Assembly (NCBI GenBank): GCA_947628575.1
Contig: CANRAK010000023.1
Span: 1 to 17,266 of the forward strand
Source: an uncultured Clostridia bacterium
GTDB lineage: Bacteria > Bacillota > Clostridia > TANB77 > CAG-465
Length of the DNA stretch: 17,266 nt
Direction: 5' to 3'
The notes beneath the pieces were generated by a model that was not told where the DNA came from, made no database searches, and worked only from the letters and a program-made list of their open reading frames with translations. Below, in pieces: positions 6,182 to 13,820 of this stretch. Position numbers and translations under genes: made by a program. Positions within the stretch are counted from its first letter, which is position 1. Each line of letters starts with the position of its first letter.

Positions 6182-8599
6182 TTATCCTAAAACGATGTTT
6201 ACTATCTTAGATTTAATAACAATCACTTTCTTTATTTCTTTACCAGCTATATAGTTTTGTAAAGCTGGTGCTTCTAAAGCTATTTTTTCTATTGTTTTTT
6301 CATCGCTATCTGATGGAACATTAATTCTATATCTAACTGTACCATTAACTTGTACAGGTATTTCAATTTCATCAGATACTATTTTAGACTCATCATATTC
6401 TGGCCACTTACTTTCAAATATATATCCTTCAAAACCTAATTTTTCCCATAATTCTTCAGTAACATGTGGTGCTACTGGATTTAAAATTTGTAGTAATGGT
6501 TTAATGTACTTTTTACTTACTTTATCTTGTTTATATAATACATTTACATAGCTCATCATTGCAGCAATTGCAGTATTATATTTCATATCTTCATAATCTT
6601 GTGATACTTTCTTAATTACAGCATTTATTTCTTTATCTAGCTCTTTAGACTCTATTACTTCATCTGTTGCTAAATTTTCTATTCTCATCACTCTATCTAA
6701 GAATTTTTTTGCACCTTTTACTCCATTTTCTGACCAAGGAGCAGCCATACCATAATCTCCAATAAATAAGATATATGTTCTTAAAGTATCAGCACCATAT
6801 TCTTTTACTATATCATCTGGATTAACAACATTTCCTTTTGATTTAGACATTTTATTTCCATCAGGTCCTAATATTAATCCTTGTGTTGTTCTTCTTTCAT
6901 AAGGCTCTTTAGTTGGTACAACACCTATATCATATAAAAATCTATGCCAAAATCTAGAATAAATTAAGTGTCTTGTTACATGCTCCATTCCACCATTATA
7001 GCAGTCTACATTTTTCCAGTAGTTTAATGCTTCTTTTGAAGCTATAGCATCATTATTATTTGGATCCATATATCTTAAGAAATACCAAGAAGATCCAGCC
7101 CATTGTGGCATAGTATCTGTTTCTCTTTTTGCAGGGCCACCACATTTTGGACATGTAGTATTAACCCAAGAATCTACTTTTGCAAGAGGAGATTCTCCAT
7201 CTTCACCAGGCATAAAATCTTCTACTTCTGGTAAAGTTAAAGGTAAATCTTCTTCTTTTAATGGAACTAATCCACAGTGTTCACATTTAACAATTGGTAC
7301 AGGTTCGCCCCAATATCTTTGTCTTGCAAAAGCCCAATCTTTCATGTGATAATTCTTCTTTTTCTTACCAATATTATTTTCAGTTAAATAGTCTATTATC
7401 TTCTCTTTTGCCTCTTTAACACTTAAGCCATTTAATATATCTGAATTTATTATTATACCATCTTCAATATCTGTATAAGCTTCATTTTCAAGTGATACTT
7501 CTTCACCATTTGCATTTGCAACAACTTGTATCATATCTATATTAAATTTTTTAGCAAATTCAAAGTCTCTAGTATCATGTGCTGGTACAGCCATAATAGC
7601 ACCTGTACCATATCCCATCATAACGTAATCTGTTACCCATAATGGAACTGTTTTTCCTGTTACAGGATTTTCTATTTCAAGTCCATCAACTTTAACTCCA
7701 GTTTTATTTTTAGAAAGCTCAACTCTTTCAAATTCGGATTTTTTTGAAGCTTCTTCTTTATATTTTAATATTTCATCATAATTTTTAATTTCATCTTTAT
7801 ATTTTTCAAGTAATGGATGTTCTGGTGCAATAGCCATATATGTTACACCATATACTGTATCTGGTCTTGTTGTAAATACAGTCATTTTTTCATCTTTTCC
7901 TGCAACTTTAAAATCTATTTCAGCACCATAAGATCTACCTATCCAATTTTCTTGTTCAAGTCTAACTCTAGGTGGGAAATTAACTTCATTTAATCCTTCT
8001 AAAAGTTTATCTGCATAGTCTGTAATTTTTAGCATCCAAACTTCTTTTTCTTTTTGAACAATTTCGCTATCACATCTATCACAAACTCCACCTTGTGATT
8101 CTTCATTTGCAAGAATTACTCTACAATTTGGGCAATAATTTACATAGGTTTTATCCTTATATGCAAGTCCATGTTCAAATAATTTTAAAAATATCCATTG
8201 AGTCCATTTATAATAATTAGGGTCAGTTGTATCTATAACTCTATCCCAATCAAAAGAAAATCCAATTGATTTTAATTGCTCAGTAAATGTAGCAATATTT
8301 CTATCTGTTACTATTCTTGGATGTATACCTGTTTTAATAGCGTAATTTTCTGTTGGTAATCCAAATGCATCAAATCCTATTGGATATAATACATTTTTTC
8401 CTTCCATTCTTTTCTTTCTACATAAAACTTCCATTCCCATAAAAGCTCTTGCATGCCCTACATGAAGTCCTGCTCCAGAAGGATAAGGGAATTCTATTAA
8501 TGCATAGAACTTTTCTTTATCGCTATCATTAGTCGCATGGAAGCATTTTTTCTCTTCCCATACTTTTTGCCATTTTTTATCTATACTTTTATCATACAT
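6182..8599 (-). CDS. leuS: Leucyl-tRNA synthetase
   Basis: This cytoplasmic class I aminoacyl-tRNA synthetase charges tRNA-Leu. Its 805 residues match the bacterial type. Key sites are HVGH (46-49, the HIGH motif), the CP1 editing domain (about 220-415) with TTRPDT (243-248) and the conserved AHDTRD ending in D345, and KMSKS (583-587). Zinc-ribbon cysteines are present at C156/C159/C173/C176 and C439/C442/C483/C486. The C-terminus has the anticodon-binding and leucine-specific regions and ends in a short hydrophobic tail. The ATG at 8599 follows AAGGAGAG at good spacing. The gene is third in the operon, 15 bases after the dGTPase-like gene, with no T-box leader in front of it or at the operon start, so tRNA-sensing regulation is not evident. 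Confidence 0.98.
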   Translation of the reverse strand: MYDKSIDKKWQKVWEEKKCFHATNDSDKEKFYALIEFPYPSGAGLHVGHARAFMGMEVLCRKKRMEGKNVLYPIGFDAFGLPTENYAIKTGIHPRIVTDRNIATFTEQLKSIGFSFDWDRVIDTTDPNYYKWTQWIFLKLFEHGLAYKDKTYVNYCPNCRVILANEESQGGVCDRCDSEIVQKEKEVWMLKITDYADKLLEGLNEVNFPPRVRLEQENWIGRSYGAEIDFKVAGKDEKMTVFTTRPDTVYGVTYMAIAPEHPLLEKYKDEIKNYDEILKYKEEASKKSEFERVELSKNKTGVKVDGLEIENPVTGKTVPLWVTDYVMMGYGTGAIMAVPAHDTRDFEFAKKFNIDMIQVVANANGEEVSLENEAYTDIEDGIIINSDILNGLSVKEAKEKIIDYLTENNIGKKKKNYHMKDWAFARQRYWGEPVPIVKCEHCGLVPLKEEDLPLTLPEVEDFMPGEDGESPLAKVDSWVNTTCPKCGGPAKRETDTMPQWAGSSWYFLRYMDPNNNDAIASKEALNYWKNVDCYNGGMEHVTRHLIYSRFWHRFLYDIGVVPTKEPYERRTTQGLILGPDGNKMSKSKGNVVNPDDIVKEYGADTLRTYILFIGDYGMAAPWSENGVKGAKKFLDRVMRIENLATDEVIESKELDKEINAVIKKVSQDYEDMKYNTAIAAMMSYVNVLYKQDKVSKKYIKPLLQILNPVAPHVTEELWEKLGFEGYIFESKWPEYDESKIVSDEIEIPVQVNGTVRYRINVPSDSDEKTIEKIALEAPALQNYIAGKEIKKVIVIKSKIVNIVLG

Positions 8600-8614
8600 A
8601 ATTTATATCTCTCC

Positions 8615-9745
8615 TTATTTATATTTTTCATATTGTATTTTTAAATAATTATCTGTCATACCAGAAATATAATCTATTATCTTTTGTGCATCAGAATTAT
8701 TATCTATATAATCTTTACTCATCTGATTAAGGAAATTTACATATATATCATTACTATAATCTTTGCTATCTAGAGCTCTACTATACACACTATAAAGTTT
8801 TTCTATTGTATTTATATATCTATCTTGGTCTTCTTGTGTAATAGCATTAGAATATATATTTTCATAATTAAATTTTTTAAGATCCATAACAGCTTCATAT
8901 ACTTCTTTAGACATAGAGATATAGTTTTTTCCATAACTATTTTCTATTACATCTAATATAATACTGTTCATAATCTGAGTGTTTTCTGTGCCTAGATATT
9001 TCTTTACATTTTCAGGTAGTAATTCTTTATTAAAAATTCCGAGTCGATTAGCATCATCTATATCTTTACCAATATATCCAATTATATCTGAAAGTCTAAC
9101 CACACATCCTTCCATAGTCATAGGTGTCAGTCGTTTAATATTACTCTCATCTTTTAAACATTCATCATACTCTCTTTTTAGCTGTTCAAAAGTTTTAGCT
9201 TTACTTGGCATATACTTATCTTGTAACAATTCGCCATTATGACACATTATTCCATCTAAAACTTGAAGTGACAAATTAACACTTTTACCTTTTTTCTCTA
9301 ATACTGTAAATACTCTTACACTATTTAAATTATGTGCAAAGCATTTTCCACCATTATATCTTTTTGATAGTCTATTTAATACACTTTCTCCAAAATGGCC
9401 ATAAGGTGTATGTCCTACATCATGGCCTAAAGCTATCGCTTCGCATAAATCTTCATTTAATCTTAAAGCTCTAGCAATTGTTCTAGCTGCTTTTGATACA
9501 TATTGTACATGAGTCATACGTGTAGATATATGGTCATTTATTGGGTCAACAAAAACCTGTGTTTTAGACATATATCTAGTATAACATGATGAATGTATTA
9601 TTTTATCTACATCTCTTGCAAATTCAAGTCGTATATCATCTGTCTGTTCAAATTCTCTTATAGCCATATTTGACTTACAAGCATATTTTGCAAGATTTTT
9701 TTCAGATTTTAACATTGTCCTTTTAACCTTTTTTATATCTAACAT
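8615..9745 (-). CDS. dgt: dGTPase-like HD-domain triphosphohydrolase
   Basis: The protein resembles the dGTP triphosphohydrolases, which cut dGTP to deoxyguanosine and triphosphate and so adjust the dNTP pool. In 376-residue numbering, metal-binding residues of the HD domain are H79, H108-D109 and D220, with the family's GHDVGHTPYGHFGE block at 107-120. RLEFARDVDKIIHSSCYTR near the N-terminus and RLSDIIGYIGKDIDD later also fit the family. The longest frame starts at ATG 9760, overlapping the stop of the upstream gene, but GGAGGTGA lies inside that extension and sits six bases before the ATG at 9745, which is the likely start. Related HD hydrolases of this group can act on other dNTPs, so exact specificity is open. 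Confidence 0.87.
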   Translation of the reverse strand: MLDIKKVKRTMLKSEKNLAKYACKSNMAIREFEQTDDIRLEFARDVDKIIHSSCYTRYMSKTQVFVDPINDHISTRMTHVQYVSKAARTIARALRLNEDLCEAIALGHDVGHTPYGHFGESVLNRLSKRYNGGKCFAHNLNSVRVFTVLEKKGKSVNLSLQVLDGIMCHNGELLQDKYMPSKAKTFEQLKREYDECLKDESNIKRLTPMTMEGCVVRLSDIIGYIGKDIDDANRLGIFNKELLPENVKKYLGTENTQIMNSIILDVIENSYGKNYISMSKEVYEAVMDLKKFNYENIYSNAITQEDQDRYINTIEKLYSVYSRALDSKDYSNDIYVNFLNQMSKDYIDNNSDAQKIIDYISGMTDNYLKIQYEKYK

Positions 9746-9759
9746 AAAACTCACCTCCA

Positions 9760-10644
9760 TTACAAGAACATATTAATTCCATTTTCTATACAACAAACAT
9801 CAAGAGGAAATTCAGGGCCTTCATCACCATCAACATCTGGTCTATCACATTTACCCTTTACCTTAGTGATTTTTATTGTTTTTGTTTTCTTATATATTAT
9901 ATTTTTATCTTCTAAAGTATGTCCTGACATAACTTTAGCAACAAGTCCACCAAGCTCGTGAAAACTACAATTTTTTATAATTACTAAATCTAATAGTCCA
10001 TCGTGTATACTTGAATCAGAAGTAAAGTATGTCATACCACCAACACTACTTCCGTTAAATATTAGAAATAAATTTATCTTTTCAAAAAACATTTCATCGT
10101 CTGTTTCAATATTCACACTAAATGGTCTAAATTTAAATAGCTCTTTGGCACCAGTGATAAAATACGAAAGTTTACCAACAGCTTTTTTTAAATTTTTATC
10201 TGCTTTTTGTGACGAATTTGTAAACAGTCCTGCTGAACATACATTAATAAAATACTTATCATTTGCCTTACCTACATCTACAGGTTTAACATTATTTTTA
10301 AGTATTTTATCTAAACATTCAGAAAAATTATATGGCATATTTATATGCTTAGCAAAATCATTAGAAGTACCTGCAGGTATTATACCAAGTGGTGTTTTTA
10401 TATTATATTTCATCATAATATTTACCACTCTATTAATTGTACCATCTCCACCTGCTACAATTATTCCATATATATTTTCAGAATCAGAATTCTTTACAAA
10501 TTCTTCTAAATTTTCTTTTTCACCAGCTCTATATATAGAAACTTCTATATCATTATTCATAAATTTTTCAATTACTGTGTCTAAAAAATAAGTAAACTTA
10601 CTTTGACCAGCACCTGAATTGTATATCAATTTTACTTTCTTCAT
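9760..10644 (-). CDS. Diacylglycerol kinase-family lipid kinase (YegS/BmrU/DgkB type)
   Basis: This soluble or membrane-associated ATP-dependent lipid kinase has 294 residues, the usual length. Characteristic motifs are an N-terminal strand with YNSGAG, the nucleotide loop GGDGT (65-69), GTSNDFA (92-98) and a C-terminal DGDEGPE that supplies acidic residues near the active site. In Firmicutes the essential family member DgkB recycles diacylglycerol released during lipoteichoic acid synthesis; this role is possible here but other lipid substrates cannot be excluded. The longest frame begins at GTG 10653, but that GTG is part of the ribosome binding site AAAGGTGG of the ATG at 10644, so the shorter start is chosen. 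It is the first gene of the operon, with a promoter at 10680-10708. Its stop overlaps the longest-frame ATG of the next gene, indicating tight coupling. Confidence 0.9.
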   Translation of the reverse strand: MKKVKLIYNSGAGQSKFTYFLDTVIEKFMNNDIEVSIYRAGEKENLEEFVKNSDSENIYGIIVAGGDGTINRVVNIMMKYNIKTPLGIIPAGTSNDFAKHINMPYNFSECLDKILKNNVKPVDVGKANDKYFINVCSAGLFTNSSQKADKNLKKAVGKLSYFITGAKELFKFRPFSVNIETDDEMFFEKINLFLIFNGSSVGGMTYFTSDSSIHDGLLDLVIIKNCSFHELGGLVAKVMSGHTLEDKNIIYKKTKTIKITKVKGKCDRPDVDGDEGPEFPLDVCCIENGINMFL

Positions 10645-10679
10645 AATATCCACCTTTCAGGAAGCATACTACATTGCAT

Positions 10680-10708
10680 ATTATATTACAAAAAACCTCT
10701 AAATTCAA
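10680..10708 (-). promoter_or_regulatory. Promoter of the lipid kinase-dgt-leuS-GGDEF operon
   Basis: On the - strand TTGAAT (10703-10708) and TATAAT (10680-10685) are 17 bp apart. The predicted start near 10673 leaves a leader of about 29 nt to the ATG at 10644. The leader is too short for a T-box or riboswitch. Confidence 0.75.
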
Positions 10709-10723
10709 GGAAAATAGCAAAAT

Positions 10724-10756
10724 AAAGGAGATATCTAATAAATAGGTATCTCTTTT
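10724..10756 (-). terminator. Terminator of the DUF5050-like gene
   Basis: A 12-bp stem, AAAGGAGATATC (10724-10735) with GGTATCTCTTTT (10745-10756), has two G-U pairs and a 9-nt loop. On the - strand it is followed by CCTTTATTTTG. It separates this unit from the lipid kinase operon. Confidence 0.75.
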
Positions 10757-10781
10757 ATCTTATTTTTTTACATTTATTTTT

Positions 10782-11891
10782 CTACTCTTTTATCTCAACC
10801 TTTTTATAATCTATTAAATTATATGTGTCTATAACAAACTCTTTTACTCTTCTTTTTGTAACCATTGCTAAGAAATTAGTCTTATAGTTATATAAGTATA
10901 CTCCCATTTCTTTATTTATCTTATAAAAAATGGTATCATCTACATTTTGAAGTATTTCTACTGATGAAGATATTATTTTATCATTTTCACCATTTTCCAT
11001 ATTGTAGCGCCATAATGTGCTATCATCATCTGGATTTATATAATACAAATTATTATCTTTTACAAACATATATTTTTGTCCGTTTACTGATGATACTCCA
11101 TCTACACCTTTAATATCTGCGACTTTATACATTTCGTTTCCATCACAGTCAACTCTATATATTTTATTTGAATCATCTCTGTTTACAAAATATATGATAT
11201 TATCTTTTTCTATAGCATAAGAAACATTAGCATTCTTACTAATTTTTTTCTTATCTTGTCCATCATAATTTAGTCTGTATATTGAATTATTAGCTACTGC
11301 AAATAAATATGTATCGTTAACTATTAATTGCTCTACTCCTGTTAATCCAAACTCTTTGATTTCTGTAGTCTCAATATTATATGATTTTAAATTCTTATCA
11401 TTTGTTGAAGTGTAAAAAATATAACTACTAGTTGGTATATATTTTTTTACATTATCTTTTATTAGCTCTACGGGTTCATAGCTTTTTTTATTTATTTTCC
11501 ACAAAGATTTATCTTTAATACCATATATTGAATCTTCAGTAACATTTATTTTTCTGTAATTACTTGATGGTAATATGTTTTCCTCTTTATCTCCAGAAGA
11601 TTCCATTTTATTAACAGAATAAACAGGGTTATATGTATAGCCTTCTGTAACAAAAAATATATCATAAACAGCTTGAGCTGCAACATTTTCACCTTCAACA
11701 TACTTAAAGCTATTATATTTTTTATATATAAATAATTGTATTACAATGTATATAGATAAAGCCATAAATATACATAATAGCATATATGTTATTTTACTTC
11801 TTTTTCTTAATATTTTTGATCTTTTTCTTTTTCTTTTCAAATATTCTTTTCGTGATATTTGTTCCCCTAAATCAAACTGTAATCTTTGCAA
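10782..11891 (-). CDS. Membrane-anchored DUF5050-like propeller protein, function unknown
   Basis: The protein has about 369 residues. A strongly basic stretch (about 15-34) precedes a single membrane helix (about 35-58), so the large C-terminal part should lie outside the cell. That part is made of repeated short strands with patterns such as SIYRLNYDG, IIYFVNRDD..KIYRVDCDG and NNLYYINPDD..LWRYNMENG, as in the DUF5050/beta-propeller proteins common in Clostridia. Function is not known; binding of envelope components is a guess. Start choice: the longest frame begins at ATG 11915, but the promoter (-10 at 11924-11929) would start transcription at about 11917, leaving no ribosome binding site. 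The TTG at 11891 has GGGGGTG (11897-11903) five bases upstream and is preferred. The unit holds one gene, with its own promoter and a terminator at 10724-10756. Confidence 0.72.
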   Translation of the reverse strand: MQRLQFDLGEQISRKEYLKRKRKRSKILRKRSKITYMLLCIFMALSIYIVIQLFIYKKYNSFKYVEGENVAAQAVYDIFFVTEGYTYNPVYSVNKMESSGDKEENILPSSNYRKINVTEDSIYGIKDKSLWKINKKSYEPVELIKDNVKKYIPTSSYIFYTSTNDKNLKSYNIETTEIKEFGLTGVEQLIVNDTYLFAVANNSIYRLNYDGQDKKKISKNANVSYAIEKDNIIYFVNRDDSNKIYRVDCDGNEMYKVADIKGVDGVSSVNGQKYMFVKDNNLYYINPDDDSTLWRYNMENGENDKIISSSVEILQNVDDTIFYKINKEMGVYLYNYKTNFLAMVTKRRVKEFVIDTYNLIDYKKVEIKE

Positions 11892-11923
11892 AGCTACACC
11901 CCCATTCTTTGGCATAGGGAAAA

Positions 11924-11952
11924 ATTATATAATATTATACAAATTTTGTAAA
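11924..11952 (-). promoter_or_regulatory. Promoter of the DUF5050-like gene
   Basis: On the - strand TTTACA (11947-11952) and TATAAT (11924-11929) are 17 bp apart. A second TATAAT overlaps upstream (11934-11939) but has no good -35. The start near 11917 argues for translation from the TTG at 11891. Confidence 0.75.
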
Positions 11953-11971
11953 TGTTTTTTTAAATTTATAC

Positions 11972-12001
11972 AAAAAAATGCATACTAATTTACAGTATGC
12001 A
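11972..12001 (-). terminator. Terminator of the sortase gene
   Basis: A perfect 8-bp stem, TGCATACT (11979-11986) with AGTATGCA (11994-12001), has a 7-nt loop. It is followed on the - strand by seven T residues (11972-11978 on the + strand are A). Confidence 0.85.
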
Positions 12002-12013
12002 CTTTTTAAATTA

Positions 12014-12901
12014 TTATCTAGGCATTTCAGTATTTGAAACTAATTTTGCATGTACTACAATTCTTCTTTTAGCATCAGTAGTACAAGTTGAAAGTGTTAT
12101 AATTTTGTCTTCAGGACTAACTGTTTGACCAAAATTTATTACACTTCTGTCAAGCATTGTATTTAAGAACTTAGAATATGATTCCTCACTTGAAAAACTT
12201 GTAGTTAAATAATAGTTTTCTATATCACAAACATATGTTGAGAAAACTTTATATTTTAGTAATCTATAGTCTTTTCTATATATGTTTATATCTACGTCAT
12301 TTCCAAGTGAACCATTATATATATTTTCTATATCAGCAAACATAAGTCCACTTACAATATGATGACCATAAATTACTGTATTTTCATCAGTAAAATCTGG
12401 AGCATTTTTAGCATCCATAAAAATCCATCCAAATTCGTTCCAACTACCATCAATTGAATGTCTTAAATATGTGTTGTTTGATTCACCTTGAAGTATAGAA
12501 TAGCTTATTGATGTTCTAGGTATTTTAATCCAACCAACAACATCAGGATTATATGCTAATAATTTTTCAAAATTTAGTCCAAACTCAATACCTGGGTCCT
12601 CATCATCACCTATATCTTTTACTCCGGCTATATCTTCTACTTCATTTATTAGTCCATTGCTTTTTATATTATTTAATACCCATTTATATAACAAGCTTCC
12701 TGAATATATAAGTCCACAAATACAAACAACTAATATAATAGTAGATATTATTTTATCTGCTAAAGATGATTTCTTTTTTTCTTTTTTATTCTTTTTAGTA
12801 TTTGGCTCATTACTTATCTGTGTATTTTCTTCTTTAACGTCAATTTCTGTATTTGCACTTTCAATTTCTTCTAATTTGTTTTCCTCATTGTTCTCGTCCA
12901 T
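12014..12901 (-). CDS. Class B sortase
   Basis: This is a membrane-anchored cysteine transpeptidase that joins sorted surface proteins to the cell wall or to each other. In 295-residue numbering, an acidic then lysine-rich cytoplasmic N-terminus (1-48) is followed by one membrane helix (about 49-72) and the sortase domain. Catalytic residues are H180 (in YGHHI), C273 (in TLSTC) and R280 (in RRIVV). The region with NNTYLRHSIDG and GWIFMD before the histidine is typical of class B. The longest frame begins at 12961, but the promoter lies inside that extension; ATG 12901 with AGGAG seven bases upstream is the real start. The unit holds one gene. No LPXTG/NPXTG-type substrate or pilin is encoded in the window, so the substrate must lie elsewhere. 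Confidence 0.92.
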   Translation of the reverse strand: MDENNEENKLEEIESANTEIDVKEENTQISNEPNTKKNKKEKKKSSLADKIISTIILVVCICGLIYSGSLLYKWVLNNIKSNGLINEVEDIAGVKDIGDDEDPGIEFGLNFEKLLAYNPDVVGWIKIPRTSISYSILQGESNNTYLRHSIDGSWNEFGWIFMDAKNAPDFTDENTVIYGHHIVSGLMFADIENIYNGSLGNDVDINIYRKDYRLLKYKVFSTYVCDIENYYLTTSFSSEESYSKFLNTMLDRSVINFGQTVSPEDKIITLSTCTTDAKRRIVVHAKLVSNTEMPR

Positions 12902-12928
12902 ATCATATCTCCTATTTTCTCTAATAGA

Positions 12929-12957
12929 ATTATATAATGAACAAAATAAATTGTCAA
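12929..12957 (-). promoter_or_regulatory. Consensus promoter of the sortase gene
   Basis: On the - strand a perfect TTGACA (12952-12957) and a perfect TATAAT (12929-12934) are separated by 17 bp. The -35 overlaps the stop codon of the dprA-like gene, so the sortase can be expressed independently of the decayed gene upstream. Predicted start is near 12922. Confidence 0.85.
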
Positions 12958-13772
12958 CCAATTCTATTAGTTAGTATAAACATTAAATCTCCTCTATTTA
13001 ATATAATATCTGCACCTTGTTTAATTAAAAAATTGGAAAAATAACTACTTCTTCTAAATATTGTTTGTGGAACTACATATATATCTTTTCCAATATCTAA
13101 CATTGAATTTGTTAATATAACTATATCTTCATTATAACTTGCTTCTATTATTATTAAAATATCTGATATATATATTATGTACTCATTAACATCTATATTG
13201 TTTGGAAATATTATACAATTTTCATTTATTTCTATATTTTTTTCTAATTTTTTAATATTATATAATTTTATTATGGGTAATTTTTGGGATGAAAATTTAG
13301 ATATAACATTACAATTTTGAGATAAAATTATTTTTGAAAAATAATCAGTTAATTTTTTTGAAAAGTTAGTAAAATTATTATCATAATATAACAATACATT
13401 TTTTCTATTTAATTTAACATTATTAGTTGTAATAATACAAAATGGAGCTATATCTATATTATTTAATGAATTAGGATATGATTTATCTTTAATTGTTATA
13501 ATATTCAAATTATTTTTCTTTATCTTCTTATATAATTTAAATGTTTTTACTTTTATACTTCTATCTGTTAAATAGCTTAATACCTTACTAGAGACTCCTT
13601 TATTTCTTACTCTACTATATAACTTTTCTTTACTCTTAGATAAAATATATAGTTCCTTTACATTTTTAAAATAAATGGATATATTTTCATTATATACTTT
13701 AACTTTAAACTCTTTACAAATATTTGCAATATTCTGCAACCATAAAAAATAATATCTGTCTATATTTATCAC
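12954..13772 (-). CDS. Highly degenerate DprA/Smf-like protein
   Basis: The open frame of about 272 residues is unusually rich in Asn, Ile, Lys and Tyr. It follows the DprA plan in order: an N-terminal INIDRYYFLWL that fits DprA's start, SYPNSLNNI..AP (98-110, cf. YP..L..I.DPP), and a C-terminal SDILIIIEAS (203-212), DIGKDIYVVPQTIF (226-239) and LIKQGAD (249-255), matching SD..VVEA, GREVFAVPG and LI..GA. The centre has lost the DprA hallmarks: no GSR loop, no SGLARGID..AH and no FP.RNR. DprA loads RecA on incoming single-stranded DNA in transformation; this version should not bind DNA in the usual way. Typical DprA is 300-370 residues. The start is uncertain: GTG 13772 fits the family, but its AGGGAG is too close, and a TTG at 13802 lies inside the proS terminator. 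It may be a decaying gene or one with a changed role. Confidence 0.6.
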   Translation of the reverse strand: MINIDRYYFLWLQNIANICKEFKVKVYNENISIYFKNVKELYILSKSKEKLYSRVRNKGVSSKVLSYLTDRSIKVKTFKLYKKIKKNNLNIITIKDKSYPNSLNNIDIAPFCIITTNNVKLNRKNVLLYYDNNFTNFSKKLTDYFSKIILSQNCNVISKFSSQKLPIIKLYNIKKLEKNIEINENCIIFPNNIDVNEYIIYISDILIIIEASYNEDIVILTNSMLDIGKDIYVVPQTIFRRSSYFSNFLIKQGADIILNRGDLMFILTNRIG

Positions 13773-13787
13773 TCTCCCTATAACGTA

Positions 13788-13816
13788 CAAAAGAAGTATC
13801 AAACGATACTTCTTTA
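13788..13816 (-). terminator. Terminator behind proS
   Basis: A perfect 10-bp stem, AAGAAGTATC (13791-13800) with GATACTTCTT (13805-13814), has a 4-nt loop. On the - strand it is followed by a short TTTTG tract, so termination may be partial. It lies between proS and the dprA-like gene, for which I see no other promoter. Confidence 0.7.
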
Positions 13817-13820
13817 TTTT

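Noticed and set aside
10644..10710. T-box or other riboswitch in front of the synthetase operons
   Set aside because: The leader before the lipid kinase gene is about 29 nt and that before cutA about 60 nt. Neither has room for, or shows, a T-box sequence or specifier hairpin. leuS and proS are internal genes.
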